Part shown: in pieces, positions 24,410 through 33,023 of the stretch
How positions within the stretch are numbered: the stretch's first letter is position 1
How the letters are laid out: each line of letters opens with the position of its first letter
DNA from: Caldilineae bacterium
GTDB taxonomy: Bacteria; Chloroflexota; Anaerolineae; Epilineales; Epilineaceae
Direction: 5' to 3'
Length of the DNA stretch: 64,000 bases
Assembly: GCA_020634625.1 (NCBI GenBank)
Contig: JACKBJ010000004.1
Span: 134,515 to 198,514, forward strand
Made by a program: the position numbers and the translations under genes
The notes under the pieces: generated by a model
The model's database searches: none
Told to the model about the DNA's origin: nothing
Seen by the model: the letters and a program-made list of their open reading frames with translations, nothing else

Positions 24410-26590
24410 TCAGACCGGATGGACGCTGCCCGGCCAGGCCAGGGCGATCCGACCCCGCTCGATCTCGATCCCGGAGATCTCGACCTCGACGATCTCTCCG
24501 GCCGCCAGGCGCAGGCCGCGCGGCATGCGGCTGACGTGCAGCAGCCCGTCCTGCTTGACGCCGATGTCGACGAAGGCGCCGAAGTCGACCACGTTGCGCA
24601 CCGTGCCGGCCAGGCGCAGGCCGGGCCGGAGGTCGCTCATCGACAGGACATCCGAGCGCAGGATCGGCGCCGGCAGGTCGGCCCGCGGGTCGCGCCCGGG
24701 ACGGACCAGCTGCTCCAAGACGTCGTCCAGGGTCGGCAGTCCCAGCCCCAGCTGGGCCGCCAATGCCTCGCGACCCTGCTCGGCCAGGAGCCGGCTCAAC
24801 GCCGGCTCGCGCGTCGCCTGCGGGCTGGAGGCATCCGTTCCGGCCGCCGCCAGCAGGCGGCGCGCCGCCGCGTAGCTCTCGGGATGGATGGCGCTCGCGT
24901 CCAGGGGCTCGTCCCCGTCACGCAGCCTCAGGAAGCCGGCCGACTGCTCGAAGGCCTTCGGCCCCAGGCCGGCGACCGCCATGAGGCCGGCGCGGCTGGC
25001 GAAGGGGCCGACCGCGTCGCGATGCGTCACGATCGCGCCAGCCAGCTTGGGCCCGATTCCCGCGACCCGCGCCAGGAGCGCGGGCGATGCCGTGTTCAGG
25101 TCGACGCCCACGCTGGTCACGACCCGCTCCACGACGCCGTCCAGGGCGCGGCCGAGCGCCGCCTGATCGAGGTCGTGCTGGTAGAGCCCGACCCCGATCG
25201 AACGCGGGTCGATCTTGACCAGCTCGGCCAGGGGGTCCTGAACCCTGCGGGCGATCGACACCGCGCCGCGCAGGCTGACGTCCATCCCCGGCAGCTCCTG
25301 ACCGGCCAGGGCGCTGGCGCTGTAGACGCTGGCGCCCGACTCGTCGACGACCAGGTAACGCAGCGCGCCCTGATCGCGGGTCATCTCGGCCACCAGGGCC
25401 TCGGTCTCGCGCGAGGCGGTGCCGTTGCCGATGACGATCAGGTCGACAGCGTGGCGGGTCACCCAGCGATCGAGGAGCTCGCGTGCCCGATCGGCCTGCG
25501 ACTGGGGCGGATGCGGGAAGATGGTGCCGGTGTCGAGGAGCTTGCCGGTCGGATCGACCAGCGCCACCTTGCAGCCGGTGCGGAAGCCCGGATCGATGCC
25601 CAGCACGGTCCGCCCGGCCAGGGGCGGCTGCAGGAGCAGCGACTCCAGGTTGCGCGCGAAGACCCCGATCGCGTGCGCGCCAGCGGCCTCGCTGAGCCCG
25701 CGGCGCAGATCGCGCGCGATGGCCGGCAGCAGCAAGCGCTTGGCGCCGTCCTCGATCGCCTGGTCCATGTGCTCGGCCAGGGGCGAGCGCCGGTCGGGTC
25801 GGAAGTAGGGCCAGACGGCCTCGCGCCAGTCCCGCTCGGGCAGCTCGACCTTGACGCGGAGCACCTTCTCGGCCTCGGCCCGGTCGAGCGCCAGCACCTG
25901 GTAGTGCTGCAGCCGCGAGACCCGCTGGCTGAAGCCGTAGTAGGTCGCATAGGTCCCGCGCGGATCCTCGGCGCCCTTGATCCGCTCGGCGCTCAGGCTG
26001 GCCCATTCGAGGGCCTTGGCGCGGCAGCGCTGGCGAAGCTCGGGATGGTCGGCCAAGGCCTCGGCGACGATGTCGCGAGCGCCGGCGAGTGCCTCGGCTG
26101 CGCTCGGGCAGGCCTTGCTGGTGAAGCGTCGGGCCAGCTGCTCGGGCCCTTCGCGGGTGACGACCTGCTGGCGGATCAGGTCGGCCAGACCGGCGAGGCC
26201 CTTCTCGCGCGCCACGCTGGCCCGCGTTCGACGCTTGGGCTTGTAGGGCTGATAGAGGTCTTCCAGCTCGGTGCGCGTCTGGGCGGCCGCGATGGCCGCG
26301 CCGAGCGCCTCGGTCAGCAGGCCCTGCTCGCCGATCGAGCCGAGGATCGTCGCGCGCCTTGCGTCCAGGACACGCAAGCTGTCGAGCCGCTCGACCAGAT
26401 CGCGCAGCTGCGCATCGTCCAGGCCGCCGGTGGCTTCCTTGCGATAGCGGGCCACGAAGGGCATCGTGTTGCCCGCATCCAGCAGCTCGATGGCCGCGGC
26501 GACCTGCTCGGCCCGGACGCCGAGCTCGCCGGCGATGCGTCCGGCATGTCCCGGCCGGCTCGGCTCGACAGTCCCCGGATGGCTGCTCAT
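24410..26590 (-). CDS. tex: Tex-family S1 RNA-binding protein
   Basis: A 726-residue homologue of the transcription accessory protein Tex. The N-terminal helical part shows TMPFVARYRKEATGGLDDAQLRDL and LEDLYQPYKPKRRTRASVARE. The YqgF/RNase H-like core has VLGIDPGFRTGCKVALVD and IVIGNGTASRETEALV. The helix-hairpin-helix region (VGVDLNTASPALLARVAGIGPKLAGAIVTHR) is followed by a C-terminal S1 domain (VRNVVDFGAFVDIGVKQDGLLHVSRM). All domains are in the usual order and length. It binds nucleic acid in the cytoplasm. Confidence 0.96.
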   Translation of the reverse strand: MSSHPGTVEPSRPGHAGRIAGELGVRAEQVAAAIELLDAGNTMPFVARYRKEATGGLDDAQLRDLVERLDSLRVLDARRATILGSIGEQGLLTEALGAAIAAAQTRTELEDLYQPYKPKRRTRASVAREKGLAGLADLIRQQVVTREGPEQLARRFTSKACPSAAEALAGARDIVAEALADHPELRQRCRAKALEWASLSAERIKGAEDPRGTYATYYGFSQRVSRLQHYQVLALDRAEAEKVLRVKVELPERDWREAVWPYFRPDRRSPLAEHMDQAIEDGAKRLLLPAIARDLRRGLSEAAGAHAIGVFARNLESLLLQPPLAGRTVLGIDPGFRTGCKVALVDPTGKLLDTGTIFPHPPQSQADRARELLDRWVTRHAVDLIVIGNGTASRETEALVAEMTRDQGALRYLVVDESGASVYSASALAGQELPGMDVSLRGAVSIARRVQDPLAELVKIDPRSIGVGLYQHDLDQAALGRALDGVVERVVTSVGVDLNTASPALLARVAGIGPKLAGAIVTHRDAVGPFASRAGLMAVAGLGPKAFEQSAGFLRLRDGDEPLDASAIHPESYAAARRLLAAAGTDASSPQATREPALSRLLAEQGREALAAQLGLGLPTLDDVLEQLVRPGRDPRADLPAPILRSDVLSMSDLRPGLRLAGTVRNVVDFGAFVDIGVKQDGLLHVSRMPRGLRLAAGEIVEVEISGIEIERGRIALAWPGSVHPV

Positions 26591-26683
26591 GCGCGACGGG
26601 CTCCCCGAATGCGATCGGGCGCCCGGTCGGACGCCCGCATGCGGCGGTCAATGGTAGCGCAGGACGAAGCGAGGCCCGCGTCG

Positions 26684-26712
26684 TTGACAAGCGTCGATGG
26701 TGCGGCTACATT
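26684..26712 (+). promoter_or_regulatory. Consensus promoter giving a near-leaderless mRNA
   Basis: TTGACA (26684-26689), a 17-bp spacer and TACATT (26707-26712). The predicted start near 26719 is only about three bases before the ATG at 26722, and no ribosome site is present. Confidence 0.75.
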
Positions 26713-26721
26713 CGACCGACC

Positions 26722-27855
26722 ATGAGCGACCCGCACCAGCTGGAGCTGCAGCCCGACGCGGAGGCCGAGGGCGTCGGACAGCCCCTGCCGGACCGCGGCC
26801 CGGTCGCTGGCGCAACCCAGCCCACCGGGCCCGACCCGCGCGGGGCAGCCGGAACGGTTTCCGAGCCCGCGACGCCCGCCGGCCCGCTGATCGACCGGCT
26901 GGCCTCGGCCGTGGTCAGCACGGCTCGCGGCCTGAACGGTCGCTGGTTCTTCGTCGGCTGGACCGCCGAGGGCCTGCCGGCCGCCAGCATCTCGGTGGAG
27001 GACCTCAGCGACAGCGCTCGGCGCGACCTGGCCAGCTTCCGCGGCGCGCGCTTGGAGCCGCGCAAGGTGCCCTTCGCCACCCTCATCCCGGTCAGCTACG
27101 CCATGACCGGATCGGCGATCGACTTCTCGGACACGCCGGACCGGCGCGCCGAGGACCAGGTCGGCTTCGCCGTGGTCGATGCCGCCGGTGCGCGGCGCGA
27201 CCTGGCCCTGGGCGAGCTGGCCCTGTTGGGCGCCATCGGTGCCGCCCGCGAACCCTGGCAATCGCACCAGGTCGCCACCGGCAGCGGCCTGGCGGTGGAC
27301 GCCGTGCCGCTGTATACCTTGTTCACCACCTTGCCCGGCGTCCGCGCCGACACCGGCCTGGCGATGCTCTTCGAGAGCACGCTGGCCGGCGGCTCCAACG
27401 AGCCGGCCTTCCGCTCCTGCCTGCGCAACGTCATCGGCCGGCTGCTGGTCCTGGACGAATCGCAGGCTCCCGAGCGACGCAAGGGCTACCTGCAGGCCGC
27501 CGGTCGGCTGGCCGGCGTCCCACCGGACAGCGGCATGCTCGGCAGCCTGGTGTGGCTGCGCAAGGCCGGCCTGATCACCTTCGAAGACAGCTGGCTGCAG
27601 TCGATGCAGGGTCGCGGCCGGCGGATCAAGGGCGGCCTGATCCGCGCTCTGCGCGGAGCGGGCATGGTCGAGGTATCGGACGAGATGCTGGCCGAGATCT
27701 CGGACACGCGGCCGGACTACGATGTCGACCGCCTCGACCTGCGCCGCATGTTGGACCTGGCCGCGGCGATGCACGGGGTGGCGCGCGAGGCGCTCGACCC
27801 GAGCCCGCCGTCCGCGCCGACCGGACGGCGCGGACGGCGGGGCGGGCGCCGCTAG
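26722..27855 (+). CDS. Uncharacterised protein with an Arg/Gly-rich tail
   Basis: A 377-residue soluble protein that I do not recognise. The first 50 residues are acidic, Pro/Gly-rich and probably disordered. Residues 53-180 look like a mixed alpha/beta domain (GRWFFVGWTAEGLPAASISVED, FATLIPVSYAMTGSAIDF). Residues 210-350 are mostly helical and include AERRKGYLQAAGRLAGVPPDSGMLGSLVW and LRKAGLITFEDSW, which could be winged-helix-like. The last residues, TGRRGRRGGRR, are RGG-like and could bind RNA or DNA. The gene has a consensus promoter and an almost leaderless start, and it is convergent with the solute-binding/OmpA fusion six bases away. Confidence 0.75.
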   Translation: MSDPHQLELQPDAEAEGVGQPLPDRGPVAGATQPTGPDPRGAAGTVSEPATPAGPLIDRLASAVVSTARGLNGRWFFVGWTAEGLPAASISVEDLSDSARRDLASFRGARLEPRKVPFATLIPVSYAMTGSAIDFSDTPDRRAEDQVGFAVVDAAGARRDLALGELALLGAIGAAREPWQSHQVATGSGLAVDAVPLYTLFTTLPGVRADTGLAMLFESTLAGGSNEPAFRSCLRNVIGRLLVLDESQAPERRKGYLQAAGRLAGVPPDSGMLGSLVWLRKAGLITFEDSWLQSMQGRGRRIKGGLIRALRGAGMVEVSDEMLAEISDTRPDYDVDRLDLRRMLDLAAAMHGVAREALDPSPPSAPTGRRGRRGGRR

Positions 27856-27861
27856 GCCAGG

Positions 27862-29604
27862 CTAGCGACCCGCCAGCTGGTAGCCGGTCAGGAAGGTGCG
27901 CCGGTCCTGGCGCAGCTCGCTCTCGACGTTGCTGCCAGGGAACTGCGGCGCGTGCGGCGTCTCGACGAAGCGCAGCTGCGACTGGGGCACGTCGAAGCGC
28001 TGGATCAGCTCTTGGTAGACCCGGTCGCCCCGGCGCACCGCCAGCGCATCCGATTCGGCGGCGGTACAGCTCGAGCACAGGGCCTCGCCCGGATAGGCGG
28101 CGCCGCCTTGAACCTCCAACACGCAGTCCTGGCAGGTGCGCAGGAAGCGAACCGCGTTCTCGAGCGTGGCATAGGCGCCCACCGAGTCCCGGAAGTCGGT
28201 TCGGTTCGGCTGGAACTCGATGTCGACCCCGGTCTCGAAGATGACCCGTCCGGCCTCGATCTGATCGTCGGTCACCGCGCCGGCGTCGGTGAAATCGGTG
28301 ACCTGGAAGACCTTGCTGCTCGGTCGGTCGTTGGGTCGACCGCGCAGCGCCTCGTCCTCGGCGGCGGCCATCACGAACTCGGGCAGCACCAGCAGCCGCT
28401 CGTCGGCCACCTCGGGCAGGTCCACGCCGCAGTAGCTCCAGTAGAACGCCGCTTCGTCGAGGCGATTGACGATCGTCACCTCGTCCTGCATCAGGATCTG
28501 AGCATCGCGCAGCGTGGCGAAGGCCTCGTTGTCGAGCTCGGCCAGGAAATCGTCACGGGTCTCGACCGTGAGCAGGGCGGCCCGGCCGGGGTCACCGGCG
28601 GCCCAGGCGTCGATGCGATCGAAGGCCGCGCCCGGGTCGCGGATCAGGTCGCGCAGCGCGCGATAGTACGCCGTGGTGAAGGCCTGGTAGGCGTCGGCGT
28701 CGCGCTCGACGCCCTTTCGCGAGAACTCGATGACATCCCAGAGGATGCGCACGTCGGCCGAGGACAGGATGACCCGGCTGCCCGGGACCGCCGCCAGGGC
28801 GCGCGTGACCTCCGGCTCCCAGGCGACCACCGAGAGGATGTTCTGCTCAGCGCCCGAGTTGATCCAGGCATCGACCGCCTCGGAGGCGTCGCCGTAGCGC
28901 TGTGCCAGGTCGATCGGTCGGCTGGAGGAATGGCTCGCGAAGCAGGCCATGTACTCCGAGACGCTGCCGTCGGTGAAGGCGATGGCGTGCTCGAAGATCT
29001 GGGCCCAGGTCTCGACGCCCGGCTTGACCACGATCGCGTCGTTGCCGGCGCTCTGGCCGATGGGGATGCCGATGGCCACCGCCTCGCCGCACTTGCGGGT
29101 GGCGTCGAGGGTCGTGGCCAGCGCTTCGGCCGAGCCGCTCGCGACGGCCGCGCACTGCCCGGCCTCGTCCAGGTCGACCTCGGGGTCGTAGACGTCGATC
29201 AGCTGCAGGTCGTAGCCCAGGTCCTCCAGGTAGCCGCCAGCATCCATGTGCGCCAGCGTCGCCATGTAGGGCGAGTAGGCCAGGGTCAACACGCGGAAGG
29301 GCGGTAGGCCCTCGCCCGCGGTCGAAGGACCGACGTCGTCCGAGCTCGACGCAGCGGCCGCATCGCCCTCGCCGCCGGCATCGGGCTTCGACGATCCGGC
29401 ATCGCGGGCGCTGCTGCCGGCGTCGCCGACCTGGTCGATGACCTTGTCGGCCGCCTGCTGTGCCTGTTCGGCGACGCGATCCAGACCCTGGCCGACCTGG
29501 GTGCCGACGCTTTCGGACAGCACCGCGTAGATCCAAAACGCGCCGATACAGCCGACGCCCAGCAGCGTCAACGCGAGCAACACCCGTCCCCATCGAACCT
29601 TCAT
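27862..29604 (-). CDS. Solute-binding-protein / OmpA-like fusion, membrane-anchored
   Basis: A 580-residue protein. An N-terminal membrane anchor (LLALTLLGVGCIGAFWIYAV) is followed by a short helical stretch and an acidic Ala/Gly/Ser linker. Residues 100-330 resemble an ABC solute-binding domain of the NMT1/TauA type (FRVLTLAYSPYMATLAHMDAGGYLEDLGYD, VAIGIPIGQSAGNDAIVVKPG). From about residue 450 an OmpA-like domain begins (GVDIEFQPNRTDFRD, VRFLRTCQDCVLEVQGG, SDALAVRRGDRVYQELIQRFDV), likely to bind peptidoglycan. GAGGAGGT lies seven bases before ATG 29604. It follows the PspA gene. The ligand is unknown; a cell-envelope sensor or scaffold role is inferred. Confidence 0.75.
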   Translation of the reverse strand: MKVRWGRVLLALTLLGVGCIGAFWIYAVLSESVGTQVGQGLDRVAEQAQQAADKVIDQVGDAGSSARDAGSSKPDAGGEGDAAAASSSDDVGPSTAGEGLPPFRVLTLAYSPYMATLAHMDAGGYLEDLGYDLQLIDVYDPEVDLDEAGQCAAVASGSAEALATTLDATRKCGEAVAIGIPIGQSAGNDAIVVKPGVETWAQIFEHAIAFTDGSVSEYMACFASHSSSRPIDLAQRYGDASEAVDAWINSGAEQNILSVVAWEPEVTRALAAVPGSRVILSSADVRILWDVIEFSRKGVERDADAYQAFTTAYYRALRDLIRDPGAAFDRIDAWAAGDPGRAALLTVETRDDFLAELDNEAFATLRDAQILMQDEVTIVNRLDEAAFYWSYCGVDLPEVADERLLVLPEFVMAAAEDEALRGRPNDRPSSKVFQVTDFTDAGAVTDDQIEAGRVIFETGVDIEFQPNRTDFRDSVGAYATLENAVRFLRTCQDCVLEVQGGAAYPGEALCSSCTAAESDALAVRRGDRVYQELIQRFDVPQSQLRFVETPHAPQFPGSNVESELRQDRRTFLTGYQLAGR

Positions 29605-29646
29605 CCGACCACCTCCTCGATGCCCATGAACGCATCTGTCACGACA

Positions 29647-29672
29647 GCGGGGCGGCCGATCGGCCGCCCCGC
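29647..29672 (-). terminator. Perfect 26-bp palindrome between pspA and the fusion gene
   Basis: A perfect 13+13 bp inverted repeat of GC-rich sequence centred on 29659/29660 in the 118-base gap. It could form a strong hairpin that stabilises the pspA message or attenuates the downstream gene. It has no T run. Confidence 0.55.
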
Positions 29673-29722
29673 GCGAGATCGATCAGCCGCTCCCTCGATG
29701 CGCCGGCCGTTTCAGGACCGGC

Positions 29723-30538
29723 TCAGCTCGCCGATTCGCCGCCGGCCCGAGCGCTCTGCTCGGTCTCGGTCTTGACGGCTGGAGCCGGCGCGGCCGGCGC
29801 CGTGCTGATACCCATCTCGCGCCGCAGCTCCTCGAGCTTGGCGGCCCCGGCGGCGCTGGTCGTGCGGGTCTGCGAGAGACGCACGTCACGCTTGGAGTTC
29901 CACATGGCATCGACCACGTCCTTGCGGGCGCGGAAGCGGGCCTCGTTCTGCTGCACCTGCTCCTGCATGCGCGCGCGCATGTTGCTCTGGTCGCCGGGCA
30001 CGAGGTCCATCATGCGCTCGCGCAGCTCGAGCTGCTGGCGCCGCATGTCGGTCATCCGCGCCCGGGCCACCAGCCGCGAGTCGTTGCGCGACAGCTTCTC
30101 GAGCTCCTTGGACTGGTCGATGACCATCGCGATGGCCTCCTTCTTGTCCGAGAGCGCGTCCTCGACCATCTGCTCGACGCCCGCGACCTCGGCCTCGGCC
30201 TCGGCCAGCTCCTCGGCCAGCGCCGCGGCGCGCGCCTCCTCCTGCTGTTGGGTCACCGAGTCGCCGCGGTTGGCGGCGGCCACGGCGGCCTCCAGGTGCG
30301 ACTTCGCCTCCTGACGCAGGTTGGCCGCAACGATGCGCGCCTCGGCCAGCTGCTGCACCATCATCTCGGCCGCGGCGCCGACGTCCTCGGCCGAGCTCAT
30401 CTGCTGCTTGAGGTTCTCGGCGCGCTTCAGGCGGTCATAGGCCAGCCGCCGCTCGAGCGGCACGTTGTCCTCGGCGCTGGTGACGAAGCCCGAAAACAGC
30501 ATCTTGAAGAGTTCGGCGATCCGCTGGAAGATACCCAT
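29723..30538 (-). CDS. pspA: PspA/IM30 family protein
   Basis: A 271-residue ESCRT-III-like membrane-repair protein. The N-terminal amphipathic helix MGIFQRIAELFKMLFSGFV is followed by a long coiled coil rich in Glu/Ala (LKRAENLKQQMSSAEDV to about residue 215), as in PspA and Vipp1. The last 40 residues are a flexible Ala/Pro/Glu linker. AGGAGG lies nine bases before ATG 30538. It probably acts on the inner face of the cytoplasmic membrane under stress; the downstream envelope-anchored fusion may be its partner. Confidence 0.9.
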   Translation of the reverse strand: MGIFQRIAELFKMLFSGFVTSAEDNVPLERRLAYDRLKRAENLKQQMSSAEDVGAAAEMMVQQLAEARIVAANLRQEAKSHLEAAVAAANRGDSVTQQQEEARAAALAEELAEAEAEVAGVEQMVEDALSDKKEAIAMVIDQSKELEKLSRNDSRLVARARMTDMRRQQLELRERMMDLVPGDQSNMRARMQEQVQQNEARFRARKDVVDAMWNSKRDVRLSQTRTTSAAGAAKLEELRREMGISTAPAAPAPAVKTETEQSARAGGESAS

Positions 30539-30731
30539 TCGACAAGCCCTCCTGGACTCCTGTGACGACTGCGGGTGACGGCTTGGGGGAGCGACAGGCT
30601 GTGCGCGACTGCGACCGGTCCGGCTCGAACACCGCCACGCGACGGCGCCACCCGGCGGCATCCATCGGGTTCGGACGCACGCCGACGATCTACGCGACGC
30701 CGCCGTCCACGGTTGCAGGGCTCCGCGCGCC

Positions 30732-30760
30732 ATGGTAGGAGATCGCCTGCACGAGGTCAA
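30732..30760 (-). promoter_or_regulatory. Promoter of pspA
   Basis: TTGACC (30760-30755), a 17-bp spacer and TACCAT (30737-30732) on the minus strand. The predicted start near 30725 gives a 187-base leader. Confidence 0.55.
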
Positions 30761-30784
30761 ACGGCGGACCGTCGCGGCTTGCGC

Positions 30785-30790
30785 TATACT
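30785..30790 (+). promoter_or_regulatory. -10 element TATACT for the decarboxylase gene
   Basis: TATACT lies 68 bases before the ATG at 30859, with a predicted start near 30797. No convincing -35 is seen. It is 25 bp from the divergent pspA promoter. Confidence 0.5.
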
Positions 30791-30858
30791 GCGCGGCGCC
30801 CATCGAGGTGCCGGAACGAAGCGCCGATCGGGGTTCAGCGCAGGCGGAGGCCAGTCGC

Positions 30859-32487
30859 ATGAGCGGAATCGAGGCGCAGGTCGAGTCGGGCGCCTGGCGG
30901 CGCGAGTCGGGGGTGGCGACCTATCGCGAGGCGGTGATGCGCGACTGGGGCGATCTGCGCATCTGGGACTGCCTGGACTACGACGCGGCCGGCGATCTGT
31001 GGATCGGCGATCTGCGCGTCATCGACGCGGTGCGGCGCTACGGCACCCCGCTGGAGATCGTCGACACGCGCATCATCGAGCGCCGCTCGCGCGAGTGGTT
31101 CGCCTTGACCCGCGAGGTGGCCGCGTCGGTCGGCTATCCCGGTCGGCTCGACTACCTGTATGCCGCCAAGGCGAACATGGCCAGCGAGGTCACCCACGCC
31201 GCCTACCGTTCGGGCTGGAACGCCGAGACCAGCGCCCCGCAGGACCTGACGCACCTGCGCTGGATGGCGGACCGCGGCTTGCTCCCCGCCGGCTTGCGCG
31301 TGGTCTGCAACGGCTTCAAGCTGCCGGCCGCGCGCCACGGTCTTCCCGCAGGCGACCTGCCGGATTCGGCCAGCCGGCTGGAATTGCCGCACAAGGATCT
31401 CTCGGCGCTGGTGCACCGCGCGCCCTACGCCGAGGGCATCCTCGAGATGGCCGCCGACGGCTGGGACATCATGCCCATCCTCGACGCCGACGAGCTGCCC
31501 GCCTTCAGCGCGCCGGGCGCCCCGTCGCTGCGCGTCGGGCTGCGCATGAAGCTGGGCAAGGTGACCACGGCGGCCGACCTGGACCGGCACGTCAGCCGCT
31601 TCGGCCTGGATCGCGACGCGCTGGCGGCGGCGGCTCGAGCGGTCGCCGAGGCCCCCAACCTGACCCTCGGCACGCTGCATGCCATGGTCGGCGCCGCCGA
31701 GACCATCCCGGTCGAGCACTTCGCCGAAGGCCTGCTGCTCGGCGCGGACGCCTGGCTGGAACTGCGCCGCGCCCATCCCAGCCTGAACGAGCTCAACCTG
31801 GGCGGCGGCATGCCGCCGCTGGGCGAAGCCTACGATCATCGCGATCTGCTCGAGCGGCTGATGCGTGGCATCCTGGCACGCGCCGAAGCGGCCGGACTGC
31901 CGGCGCCCGACCTGTGCTTCGAGCTGGGCAGCCTGGTGGTGGCCGAGGCCGGCTTCCACGTCTTCAAGGTCATGCAGCGCAAGGTCAACCATCGGTCGGC
32001 CGACGGCGGACCGGGCCTGCCCTGGGCCCTGCTCGACGGCGGGCTGATGGCGGCCATCCCGGACATGCTGCTGATCGACAAGCCCTTCCGCTTCCTGGCC
32101 CTGACGGACGCCGACGCGCCGGCCACGCGGGTGCGCTTCGGCGACCCGACCTGTGACTCGGACGGCCGGTATCCACCGGCGGGCTTCGGCGCCGAGGCCG
32201 CCGAATGGCTGCCCGAGGTGGCCGGCGAGACCTACGTTTGCGTGCAGGGCATCGGCGCCTACCAGGAGATCCTGTCGGGCGTCCGCGGCGCGCACCACTG
32301 CGGCCTGCTCGAAGCGGTCGAGCTGATCCTGGAACGCGGCGCCGACGGCCAGCCGCGCGCCCGACTCATGCCGCGGCAGACCGCCAGCGAGGCCGCCGCC
32401 GTCCTCGGCTACACCGAAGAGGCGGCCGCCGCGCTGGCGCTCACCCTACCGAGCGGTCCCGACCCTGGCGCGGTCGCTCGCCGCTAG
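30859..32487 (+). CDS. PLP-dependent decarboxylase, arginine/diaminopimelate (fold III) family
   Basis: A 542-residue alanine-racemase-fold decarboxylase. The PLP lysine is Lys104 in LDYLYAAKANM. The C-terminal half has the expected DLCFELGSLVVAEAGF and the cysteine motif FGDPTCDSDGRYPP close to the end, where the neighbouring subunit completes the site. The pattern fits arginine decarboxylase (SpeA) or carboxynorspermidine decarboxylase relatives better than LysA, so polyamine synthesis is the best guess. It is shorter than E. coli SpeA. AGGCGGAGG precedes ATG 30859 by eight bases. Confidence 0.82.
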   Translation: MSGIEAQVESGAWRRESGVATYREAVMRDWGDLRIWDCLDYDAAGDLWIGDLRVIDAVRRYGTPLEIVDTRIIERRSREWFALTREVAASVGYPGRLDYLYAAKANMASEVTHAAYRSGWNAETSAPQDLTHLRWMADRGLLPAGLRVVCNGFKLPAARHGLPAGDLPDSASRLELPHKDLSALVHRAPYAEGILEMAADGWDIMPILDADELPAFSAPGAPSLRVGLRMKLGKVTTAADLDRHVSRFGLDRDALAAAARAVAEAPNLTLGTLHAMVGAAETIPVEHFAEGLLLGADAWLELRRAHPSLNELNLGGGMPPLGEAYDHRDLLERLMRGILARAEAAGLPAPDLCFELGSLVVAEAGFHVFKVMQRKVNHRSADGGPGLPWALLDGGLMAAIPDMLLIDKPFRFLALTDADAPATRVRFGDPTCDSDGRYPPAGFGAEAAEWLPEVAGETYVCVQGIGAYQEILSGVRGAHHCGLLEAVELILERGADGQPRARLMPRQTASEAAAVLGYTEEAAAALALTLPSGPDPGAVARR

Positions 32488-32508
32488 ACGGGCTCGGCCC
32501 ACACCGGA

Positions 32509-32961
32509 TCAGTCCTTGACGCCCTGATCGCGCATCACCGACTCGACGAACCATTGCTGCACACCGGTGTCGTGGGCGCGGACCTTCACCACCCACATCT
32601 GGATCTCCTCGCGCAGCGCGTCGAGGACCTGCACCGGCTCGTCGTGCCCGCTGTGGTCGCGGCTGGCCTCGAGCTGAATGGCGTTGAGGCGGCGGTGGAT
32701 GCTCGACCAGCGATTGAGGATGCGCCGCTCATCGGCCTCGAGGAGCTCCACGCGCGACTCGAGCGCCATGGCCTGCGCGCGAATCTCCTCGTAGACCTCG
32801 GCATGGTCCTCGGCCCACTCCTGCAGCACCCGGTCGAGCTCGATGGCCTCACGGTTCACGCTGCGGCACCAATCGTAGCAGTCCCCGGCCACGACCGGCA
32901 GGGCGACGGTTCGCTCGAGCGCCGCGAGGTGTTCGAGCGGGGATTGGCTCAGGCGGCTCAT
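32509..32961 (-). CDS. Small coiled-coil protein of unknown function
   Basis: A 150-residue soluble protein, mostly helical, with heptad-like stretches (REAIELDRVLQEWAEDHAEVYEEIRAQAMALESRVELLEADERRIL). Two cysteines lie close together in GDCYDWCRS. No family is recognised. AAGGAG lies eight bases before ATG 32961. It is convergent with the decarboxylase and follows a dienelactone hydrolase gene on the other side of a 62-base gap. Confidence 0.7.
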   Translation of the reverse strand: MSRLSQSPLEHLAALERTVALPVVAGDCYDWCRSVNREAIELDRVLQEWAEDHAEVYEEIRAQAMALESRVELLEADERRILNRWSSIHRRLNAIQLEASRDHSGHDEPVQVLDALREEIQMWVVKVRAHDTGVQQWFVESVMRDQGVKD

Positions 32962-33023
32962 GGCTGTCACTCCTTGCTGGCGCTGGTTGAACCCGGGTTC
33001 GCCCTAATTGGACACGACGCCGG

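Larger units (their letters stand above)
30539..30858. other. Divergent intergenic region, pspA / decarboxylase
   Basis: This 320-base gap carries promoters for both flanking genes (minus-strand TTGACC-17-TACCAT, plus-strand TATACT) and a long pspA leader of about 187 bases. Small open frames in the leader overlap pspA out of frame and look non-coding. No further gene is seen. Confidence 0.6.

Noticed and set aside
18354..29604. One transporter operon made of the ABC ATPase and the solute-binding/OmpA fusion
   Set aside because: They are 9 kb apart with unrelated genes and terminators between, and the OmpA-like end points to an envelope role rather than transport.
30541..30730. Small gene in the pspA leader
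   Set aside because: Short frames there overlap pspA out of frame, lack ribosome sites and have Arg-rich shadow-like composition.
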